64,000 nt of DNA from Paraburkholderia terricola. GTDB taxonomy: Bacteria > Pseudomonadota > Gammaproteobacteria > Burkholderiales > Burkholderiaceae. The stretch lies in NCBI RefSeq assembly GCF_900142195.1, contig NZ_FRAB01000007.1:124001-188000 (forward strand). The letters run 5' to 3'. Made by a program: the position numbers and the translations under genes. The notes below the pieces were generated by a model, which worked only from the letters and a program-made list of their open reading frames with translations, had not been told where the DNA came from and made no database searches. Shown piece by piece: positions 56,627 through 64,000 of this stretch. Each line of letters begins with the position of its first letter. Position 1 is the stretch's first letter.

Positions 56627-57796
56627 ATGAGCAAGCAGAAAGTCGTAGTAGGCATGTCGGGCGGCGTCGATTCGTCGGTGACCGCATGGCTGCTGAAGGA
56701 ACAGGGCTACGACGTGGTCGGCCTGTTCATGAAAAACTGGGAAGACGACGACGACAGCGAATACTGCTCGACGCGGCAGGACTGGATCGACGTCGTGTCG
56801 GTGGCGGACCTGATCGGCATCGACGTCGAAGCGGTCAACTTCGCGTCCGAATACAAGGACCGCGTGTTCGCCGAATTCCTGCGCGAATATTCGGCCGGCC
56901 GCACGCCGAATCCGGACGTGCTGTGCAATGCCGAAATCAAGTTCAAGGCCTTTCTCGACCATGCAATGTCGCTCGGCGCGGAAACCATCGCGACCGGCCA
57001 CTACGCACGCGTGCGTGAGAACAACGGCCGCTTCGAATTGCTGAAGGCGTTCGACCATACGAAGGATCAGTCGTACTTCCTGCATCGGCTGAATCAGGCG
57101 CAGTTATCGAAGACGCTGTTTCCGTTGGGCGAGATTCCCAAGACCAAGGTGCGGGAGATCGCCGAACAGATCGCCCTGCCGAACGCGAAGAAAAAAGATT
57201 CGACGGGCATCTGCTTCATCGGCGAACGGCCGTTCCGCGATTTTCTGAATCGCTATCTGCCGACCAGGCCGGGCCCGATGAAAACCACCGACGGCAAAGT
57301 GGTCGGCGAACACATCGGCCTCGCGTTCTACACGTTCGGCCAGCGCAAGGGCATCGGCCTCGGCGGCAGCAAGGACGGCAGCGGCGAGCCGTGGTTCGTC
57401 GCCGGCAAGGACATTCCGTCGAACACGCTGTACGTCGCGCAGGGCCACGATCATCCGTGGCTGCTCAGCCATACGCTCACTGCAGGCAATACGAGCTGGG
57501 TCGCGGGGGAGCCGCCCGCGGACGGCTTCGCGTGCGGCGCGAAAACCCGTTACCGGCAAGCGGATGCGCGCTGCACGTTCGGTGCGGCGGCAAGCGCGGG
57601 TGCAAGCGCGGCAAACCCCGGCGAAGGCCTCTTCGAGCTGAACTTCGACACTGCGCAATGGGCTGTCACACCGGGGCAATCGGCGGTGCTCTACGATGGC
57701 GACGTGTGTCTCGGCGGCGGCATCATCGAACACGCGGTGACCGGGCAGCCGACGGCGCGTCAGCCGCAAACGGCCGCGCTGCTGACCGCTCGCTAG
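56627..57796 (+). CDS. mnmA: tRNA-specific 2-thiouridylase
   Basis: 389 residues. The PP-loop '[20 protein letters not shown]' opens the protein. Catalytic cysteines are Cys100 ('NPDVLCNAE') and Cys196 ('[12 protein letters not shown]'), and '[10 protein letters not shown]' is the family's later signature. It thiolates U34 of Lys, Glu and Gln tRNAs using sulfur passed through the Tus relay. A short Ala-rich insertion near residue 325 is unusual but lies in a variable loop. Confidence 0.97.
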   Translation: MSKQKVVVGMSGGVDSSVTAWLLKEQGYDVVGLFMKNWEDDDDSEYCSTRQDWIDVVSVADLIGIDVEAVNFASEYKDRVFAEFLREYSAGRTPNPDVLCNAEIKFKAFLDHAMSLGAETIATGHYARVRENNGRFELLKAFDHTKDQSYFLHRLNQAQLSKTLFPLGEIPKTKVREIAEQIALPNAKKKDSTGICFIGERPFRDFLNRYLPTRPGPMKTTDGKVVGEHIGLAFYTFGQRKGIGLGGSKDGSGEPWFVAGKDIPSNTLYVAQGHDHPWLLSHTLTAGNTSWVAGEPPADGFACGAKTRYRQADARCTFGAAASAGASAANPGEGLFELNFDTAQWAVTPGQSAVLYDGDVCLGGGIIEHAVTGQPTARQPQTAALLTAR

Positions 57797-57810
57797 GCGC
57801 CGCGTTGCAC

Positions 57811-57846
57811 CGTGCGGCAAGGTTCGTCATCGCCGCACGCGTTTTA
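57811..57846 (+). terminator. Candidate terminator after mnmA
   Basis: CGTGCGGC (57811-57818) pairs with GCCGCACG (57832-57839), followed by CGTTTTA. It is 15 bp beyond the mnmA stop. The T-run is short. Confidence 0.5.
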
Positions 57847-58022
57847 CCTTCACGCTTCAAGTTCACACCGCGTCTTCTGATTCGACACTGCGCGCTCCAC
57901 GCGTGCGTTGCATCTTCAAGTCGCAGCCAGCTTCACCATAAGAAGCAGTCGTTCGTTTTCACTCGTGGGCGGATTCCGCCGGCGCAATCCGCGCCGACGA
58001 TCCTCACTGCACCGGAGTCTCC

Positions 58023-59633
58023 ATGTTTTCTCGGCGTTATCTGGCCATGTGGTGCGCAGCCGTGCTGCTCGCCGTTTGCGCGGCGCTCGCCGCAACGCAC
58101 CGCATTGCGTGGTTCTGGCTCATCGTGCCGGCGGCGCTCGTCGCGCTCGGGGTATTCGACCTGGCGCAGCAGCGCCACGCGATTCTGCGCAACTATCCGT
58201 TGTGGGGACACTTGCGCTTTCTGTTCGAATTCATCCGCCCGGAAATCCGCCAGTATTTCGTCGAGAACGATACCGACGAGAAGCCGTTCTCGCGCGCTCA
58301 GCGCAGCATCGTCTACCAGCGCGCGAAGAACGACGTCGACAGCCGCCCCTACGGCACCGAACTCGACGTCAAGGCCGTCGCGCACGAATGGATCAGTCAT
58401 TCGCTCGCGCCGACCAGGCTGGATAGCCACGACTTTCGCATCGTCGTGGGAAGCGAGCGCGCGCAGCCTTACTCGATGTCGATCTTCAACGTCTCCGCGA
58501 TGAGCTTCGGCTCGCTGTCCGCGAACGCGATCATGGCGCTGAACCTCGGCGCGAAGAAAGGCAACTTCGCGCACGACACGGGCGAAGGCTCGATGTCCAG
58601 GTATCACCGCGAGCATGGCGGCGACATCATCTGGGAAATCGCTTCGGGCTACTTCGGCTGCCGCAACGACGACGGCTCCTTCAGCGCGGAGAAATTCGCC
58701 AGGCAGGCCGCCGAGCCGCAAGTGAAGATGATCGAAGTGAAGCTCTCGCAAGGCGCGAAGCCCGGTCACGGCGGCGTGCTGCCGGCCGCCAAGATCACGC
58801 CCGAAATCGCCGAAACGCGCGGCGTGCCGATGGGCCGCGATTGCATTTCGCCCGCCACGCATTCGGAGTTCTCGACGCCGCGCGGCCTGCTCGAATTCGT
58901 CGACCGCTTGCGCACGCTGTCCGGCGGCAAGCCGACCGGCTTCAAGCTGTGCATCGGCCATCCGTGGGAATTCTTCGGCATTGCGAAGGCGATGCTGGAG
59001 ACGGGAATCTTGCCGGACTTCATCGTCGTGGACGGCGCGGAAGGCGGCACGGGCGCGGCGCCGCTGGAATTCACCGACCACGTGGGCGTGCCGTTGCAGG
59101 AAGGGCTGCTGCTCGTGCACAACACGCTGGTCGGCATCGGCTTGCGGCAACGCATCCGCATCGGCGCGAGCGGCAAGATGATCACCGCGTTCGACATCAC
59201 GCGGACGCTGGCGATCGGCGCCGACTGGGTGAACGCGGCGCGCGGCTTCATGTTCGCGGTCGGCTGCATTCAGGCGCAGACCTGCCACACCGGGCGCTGT
59301 CCGACCGGCGTCGCGACCCAGGACCCGGTGCGCCAGCGTGCGCTCGTCGTGCCGGATAAGGCCGACCGCGTGTTCAGCTTCCATCACAACACGCTGCATG
59401 CGCTGAAGGAAATCATTCAGGCGGCGGGCTTGAAGCATCCGGCGGAATTGCGCGCGCATCACCTCGTGCGACGGGTGTCGTCGCATGAGGTGCGGTTGAT
59501 GTCGGAGTTGTTGAAGTATCTGGAGCCGAACGATCTGCTGAACGGCACCTATCGCTATTCGCTGTATGAGAAGTGGTGGCCGGTGGCGCAAAGCGATTCG
59601 TTTGCGCCGAAGGTGGGGTTGGCGGTGGCTTGA
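58023..59633 (+). CDS. Membrane-anchored FMN-binding glutamate-synthase-like protein
   Basis: 536 residues. Two N-terminal hydrophobic segments ('YLAMWCAAVLLAVCAALAAT', 'IAWFWLIVPAALVALGVFDL') are followed by a glutamate-synthase central-type barrel: 'MSIFNVSAMSFGSLSANAIMAL', 'FAHDTGEGSMSRYHREHGGD', 'GGVLPAAKITPEIAETRG', 'VDGAEGGTGAAPLEF'. A cysteine set in 'CIQAQTCHTGRCPTGVA' resembles the 3Fe-4S site of GltB. There is no glutaminase domain. The real substrate is not known to me. It stands alone between mnmA and glyQ. Confidence 0.85.
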   Translation: MFSRRYLAMWCAAVLLAVCAALAATHRIAWFWLIVPAALVALGVFDLAQQRHAILRNYPLWGHLRFLFEFIRPEIRQYFVENDTDEKPFSRAQRSIVYQRAKNDVDSRPYGTELDVKAVAHEWISHSLAPTRLDSHDFRIVVGSERAQPYSMSIFNVSAMSFGSLSANAIMALNLGAKKGNFAHDTGEGSMSRYHREHGGDIIWEIASGYFGCRNDDGSFSAEKFARQAAEPQVKMIEVKLSQGAKPGHGGVLPAAKITPEIAETRGVPMGRDCISPATHSEFSTPRGLLEFVDRLRTLSGGKPTGFKLCIGHPWEFFGIAKAMLETGILPDFIVVDGAEGGTGAAPLEFTDHVGVPLQEGLLLVHNTLVGIGLRQRIRIGASGKMITAFDITRTLAIGADWVNAARGFMFAVGCIQAQTCHTGRCPTGVATQDPVRQRALVVPDKADRVFSFHHNTLHALKEIIQAAGLKHPAELRAHHLVRRVSSHEVRLMSELLKYLEPNDLLNGTYRYSLYEKWWPVAQSDSFAPKVGLAVA

Positions 59634-59769
59634 GTCGGATTCCGTCCGACCCCGCAAAACGGACACCCCCCTCCCCTTTCCGTTAAAATCCAAGGTTTAG
59701 CACTTCGCTCCACGGTCGCCTCGCGCGCTTCGGCGCTCGCGGCGCGACCCCATGCCCGAAAGGCACTTC

Positions 59770-60777
<1,008 letters not shown>

Positions 60778-60792
60778 CGAGAACACCAAGAA

Positions 60793-62892
60793 ATGACTCA
60801 TCCCCACCAAGCTACCCTGCTCGTCGAGCTGCTAACCGAAGAACTGCCGCCCAAGGCGCTCGCGCGTCTCGGCGAGGCCTTCGCCGAAGGCATTGCGCAG
60901 CGCCTCGCGGCGCGCGACCTGATCGAAGGCGACCTGTCGTTCGAACGCTACGCAACGCCGCGCCGTCTCGCCGTCACGATTAAAAACGTGCGTGCGGTCG
61001 CGCCGGAAAAACACGTGCGCGAAAAAGTGCTGCCGGTTTCCGTCGCATTGGACAAAGACGGCCAACCCGCCGCGCCGCTTGCCAAGAAACTCGCCGCGCT
61101 CGGCTTCCCCGATTTTTCGGTGAGCGACCTGGAGCGCGCGCAAGACGGCAAGGCGGAGGCCTTCTTCCTGCGTTACGCGGCGCCGGGCGCCACGCTCGCC
61201 GAAGGACTGCAAAGCGCGCTCGACGAAACGCTCGGCAAGCTGCCGATTCCGAGGTTCATGACGTATCAGCGCCCGGACGGCACCAATGTGCAGTTCGTGC
61301 GTCCCGCGCATCGTCTCACCGCACTGCACGGCGAGCGGATCGTGCCGGTCAGCGCGCTCGGCATCGACGCCGACGACACCACGCTCGGTCATCGCTTCCT
61401 ATCCGAAGGCTTCGTGCAGATCCAGCACGCGGACGCCTATGCCGACACGCTGATGCACAAAGGCCGCGTGGTCGCCAATTTCTCCGACCGCAAGGAAACC
61501 ATCCGCACGCACCTGCTCGCGCAAGCCGACGGCGACCAGGTGGTGATGCCCGAAGCGCTGCTGGATGAAGTGACGTCGCTGGTCGAATGGCCGGTGGTCT
61601 ACGCCTGCCGTTTCGAGGACGAGTTCCTGCAAGTGCCGCAGGAATGCCTGATCCTGACGATGCAGACGAACCAGAAATACTTCGCGCTCACGGATGCGAA
61701 CGGCAAGCTGCGCTCGCGCTTCCTGATCGTGTCGAACATCGAAACGGCCACGCCAGGCGATATCGTCGAAGGTAACGAGCGTGTGGTGCGGCCGCGCCTG
61801 GCCGACGCGAAATTCTTCTTCGAGCAGGACAAGAAGAAGCCGCTCGCCGAGCGCGTGCCGCTGCTCGCGAACGTCGTGTATCACAACAAGCTGGGTTCGG
61901 CGCTGCAACGCGTCGAGCGCGTCGAAGCGCTGGCCGGCGCGATCGCCGGGTTGATCGGCGCGGACGTGGCGCTCGCCATGCGCGCCGCGCGTCTCGCAAA
62001 GGCCGACCTGATCACCGACATGGTGGGCGAATTCCCTGAGCTCCAAGGCACGATGGGCACGTACTACGCGCGCCACGACGGCGAGCCGGAAGAAGTCGCG
62101 CTCGCGTGCTCGGAACACTATCAGCCGCGCTTCTCCGGCGACGCATTGCCGGCCACCGCAACCGGCACCGTCGTCGCGCTGGCCGACAAGCTCGAAACGC
62201 TGGTCGGCATCTGGGGCATCGGCCTGCAACCCACCGGCGAAAAAGATCCGTTCGCGCTGCGCCGTCACGCGCTCGGCGTGCTGCGCATCCTGATCGAGAA
62301 GCAACTGCCGGTCGACGTGATCGAACTGCTGCGCACCGCTTACGCGCAATTCGCCGCGGTGCCGAACGTCGCCGATTCCACGCAGGCGATCTACGAATTC
62401 TGCATGGACCGCCTGCGCGGTCTGCTGCGCGAACGCGGCTACGCGCCAGGCGAAATCGACGCGGTGCTGGCGCTCGATCCCACGCGTCTCGACGACATCG
62501 TCGCGCGTCTGGATGCGGTGCGCGAATTCGCGGCACTCGCCGAAGCAGCATCGCTCGCCGCGGCCAACAAGCGCATTTCCAACATCCTGAAGAAGTCGGA
62601 AGGCGCGACGAACGGCGGCGTGCAGGCCGCGCTGCTCGTCGAGTCGGCGGAAAAAGCCCTGCATGCGCAGCTCGAACAGGTCGCGCCGCGCGTGCAATCG
62701 CAGCTTGCCGCACGCGACTACACGGGCGCGCTAACCGCGCTCGCCGCGTTGCGCGAATCGGTCGACACGTTCTTCAACGACGTGATGGTGAACGCCGAGG
62801 ATGCCGCGCTGCGCGCCAATCGTCTGGCCTTGCTCGGCGCGCTGCATCAGCAGATGAATTGCGTCGCCGACATTTCCCGACTCGCCGCCTGA
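60793..62892 (+). CDS. glyS: Glycyl-tRNA synthetase beta subunit
   Basis: 699 residues, normal for GlyS. Conserved blocks include '[15 protein letters not shown]' at the start, '[21 protein letters not shown]', 'FVVSNIE'-like '[30 protein letters not shown]', 'LVTDMVGEF'-like '[17 protein letters not shown]' and a C-terminal anticodon-binding helical domain. It supplies tRNA binding to the alpha subunit. gmhB follows after 10 bp, suggesting one operon glyQ-glyS-gmhB-plsC. Confidence 0.97.
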   Translation: MTHPHQATLLVELLTEELPPKALARLGEAFAEGIAQRLAARDLIEGDLSFERYATPRRLAVTIKNVRAVAPEKHVREKVLPVSVALDKDGQPAAPLAKKLAALGFPDFSVSDLERAQDGKAEAFFLRYAAPGATLAEGLQSALDETLGKLPIPRFMTYQRPDGTNVQFVRPAHRLTALHGERIVPVSALGIDADDTTLGHRFLSEGFVQIQHADAYADTLMHKGRVVANFSDRKETIRTHLLAQADGDQVVMPEALLDEVTSLVEWPVVYACRFEDEFLQVPQECLILTMQTNQKYFALTDANGKLRSRFLIVSNIETATPGDIVEGNERVVRPRLADAKFFFEQDKKKPLAERVPLLANVVYHNKLGSALQRVERVEALAGAIAGLIGADVALAMRAARLAKADLITDMVGEFPELQGTMGTYYARHDGEPEEVALACSEHYQPRFSGDALPATATGTVVALADKLETLVGIWGIGLQPTGEKDPFALRRHALGVLRILIEKQLPVDVIELLRTAYAQFAAVPNVADSTQAIYEFCMDRLRGLLRERGYAPGEIDAVLALDPTRLDDIVARLDAVREFAALAEAASLAAANKRISNILKKSEGATNGGVQAALLVESAEKALHAQLEQVAPRVQSQLAARDYTGALTALAALRESVDTFFNDVMVNAEDAALRANRLALLGALHQQMNCVADISRLAA

Positions 62893-62902
62893 GCCCCGCG
62901 CC

Positions 62903-63457
62903 ATGCCGACCAAAAAAGTGGTGATCCTCGACCGCGACGGCGTGATCAACGCCGACTCCGACGCGTTCATCAAGTCGCCCGACGAATGGGTCGCGCTGCC
63001 CGGCTCGCTCGAAGCCATCGCGCGGCTGAGCCAGGCCGGTTATCGCGTCGCGGTTGCGACCAACCAGTCCGGCATCGGCCGCGGGCTCTTCGACATGAAC
63101 GCGCTCAACGCGATGCATCTGAAAATGCATCGCATGGCGGCGGCGGTCGGCGGGCGCATCGACGCGGTGTTCTTCTGCCCGCACACGGCGGACGACCACT
63201 GCGAGTGCCGCAAGCCGAAGCCGGGCATGCTGCAGATGATCATCGAGCGCTTCGACGTCGATCCGGAACATACGCCCACGGTCGGCGATTCGCTGCGCGA
63301 TCTGCAAGCGGGCGCCGCGCTCGGCTGCCCGATTCATCTGGTGCTGACCGGCAAGGGCCGTAAGACGCTCGCGGCCGGCGGCCTGCCCGAAGGCACGCGC
63401 GTCCACGACGATCTGCGCGCGTTCGTGCTCGACTTTCTCGCCGACGCTCAAGAGTGA
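62903..63457 (+). CDS. gmhB: D-glycero-beta-D-manno-heptose-1,7-bisphosphate 7-phosphatase
   Basis: 184 residues of a HAD-superfamily phosphatase. The nucleophile motif is 'VVILDRDGVIN' (Asp10, Asp12). 'VATNQSGIGRG' is motif II, and 'CPHTADDHCECRKPKPGM' holds the zinc-binding loop typical of GmhB. It makes heptose 1-phosphate for the lipopolysaccharide core. Its position after glyS and before plsC is common in Burkholderia. Confidence 0.96.
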   Translation: MPTKKVVILDRDGVINADSDAFIKSPDEWVALPGSLEAIARLSQAGYRVAVATNQSGIGRGLFDMNALNAMHLKMHRMAAAVGGRIDAVFFCPHTADDHCECRKPKPGMLQMIIERFDVDPEHTPTVGDSLRDLQAGAALGCPIHLVLTGKGRKTLAAGGLPEGTRVHDDLRAFVLDFLADAQE

Positions 63458-63497
63458 CGCGCGCCACGCGCGTCCCCAACCCTCACCGACCACGCCG

Positions 63498-64000
63498 ATG
63501 CGCTTCATTCGTTCTTTCCTGCTGCTGATCTACTTCGTTCTGTTCACGGTGCCGTACGCAACCGCGTGCTTCATCGCGTTCCCGTTCATGCGCGCCGACC
63601 ACCGCTACTGGATGGCGGCCGGCTGGTGCCGCGCCACGCTCAACACGGTGCGTTGGCTGAACGGCATCCGCTACAGGATCGAAGGCTATGAGAACCTGCC
63701 CGACGGTCCCGCCGTGCTGCTGTCCAAGCATCAATCCGCATGGGAAACGCTGGCGTTTCCGGCGTTGATGCCGCGGCCGCTGTGCTATGTGTTCAAGCGC
63801 GAGCTGCTGTACGTGCCGTTCTTCGGCTGGGCGCTCGGCATGCTGAAGATGGTTCACATCGACCGCAAGGAAGGCAAGTACGCGTTCGAGTCGGTCATCA
63901 GGCAAGGCAAGGCGCGCATGGCCGAAGGCGCATGGGTCATCATGTTTCCGGAAGGCACGCGCACGCCGACCGGCAAGCAGGGCAAATACAAAACCGGCGG
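63498..64000 (+). CDS. plsC: 1-acyl-sn-glycerol-3-phosphate acyltransferase-like protein (3' end outside window)
   Basis: 167 codons are visible from ATG 63498. An N-terminal hydrophobic segment, 'FLLLIYFVLFTVPYATACFI', is followed by the acyltransferase motifs: 'SKHQSAWETLAF', in which His78 is followed by Glu83 rather than the usual Asp (HX4E instead of HX4D), and 'MFPEGTRTP' at 150-157. It should acylate lysophosphatidate or a related lysolipid at the inner membrane. It lies 40 bp downstream of gmhB. The C-terminus is not in the window. Confidence 0.9.
   Translation, partial: MRFIRSFLLLIYFVLFTVPYATACFIAFPFMRADHRYWMAAGWCRATLNTVRWLNGIRYRIEGYENLPDGPAVLLSKHQSAWETLAFPALMPRPLCYVFKRELLYVPFFGWALGMLKMVHIDRKEGKYAFESVIRQGKARMAEGAWVIMFPEGTRTPTGKQGKYKTG

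Overview
The window looks like a stretch of a Paraburkholderia/Burkholderia-type chromosome (Betaproteobacteria). It is very GC-rich, its codons mostly end in G or C, and it carries conserved burkholderial gene orders: yhdP-nit-tldD, queA-tgt-yajC-secD-secF, oxyR-katA-dps, pqiA-pqiA-pqiB-pqiC, pntB-pntAB-pntAA and glyQ-glyS-gmhB-plsC. I saw no rRNA, tRNA, CRISPR array, insertion sequence or prophage. The species is an inference from these patterns.

Layout. 1-3.6 kb: end of yhdP, a nitrilase-family hydrolase and tldD. 3.6-5.2 kb: a DAHP synthase gene behind what reads as a complete transcription attenuator, with promoter, aromatic-rich leader peptide, antiterminator and terminator. 5.2-6.0 kb: a HigB/HigA-like toxin-antitoxin pair. 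6.0-7.9 kb: flavohemoprotein and a PduO-type cobalamin adenosyltransferase. 8.1-13.6 kb: a glycolate oxidase cluster (extra FAD oxidase, glcD, glcE, glcF). 13.6-16.3 kb: yggS, proC, ubiA. 16.4-20.3 kb: a peroxide-defence cluster on the minus strand (oxyR, a 40-aa ORF, catalase, a small membrane protein, dps). 20.4-29.1 kb: recG, queA, tgt and the Sec accessory genes. 29.2-36.7 kb: an MHS-family transporter, cytochrome b561 with two YceI proteins, and a split pqi operon. 36.7-37.4 kb: intergenic repeats. 37.4-38.7 kb: an rRNA methyltransferase.

39.1-51.2 kb, minus strand, holds the main accessory locus: a two-partner / contact-dependent inhibition system in Burkholderia order, with a 3009-aa BcpA/CdiA-type exoprotein, small immunity-like genes, then the BcpB outer-membrane transporter. 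The 1.2 kb between exoprotein and transporter is visibly AT-richer. It contains two pairs of related small membrane proteins plus two short reading frames that end in ATGA overlaps with the next small gene, exactly as the exoprotein gene overlaps its own first partner. I read this as a row of displaced toxin-tail/immunity modules left by past toxin exchange.

51.5-64.0 kb is housekeeping: a VOC protein with a WYL-type regulator, transhydrogenase, nudJ-mnmA, a membrane-anchored glutamate-synthase-like protein, glycyl-tRNA synthetase, gmhB and a plsC cut by the window edge.

The strongest findings are the displaced toxin/immunity modules and the attenuator upstream of the DAHP synthase gene.
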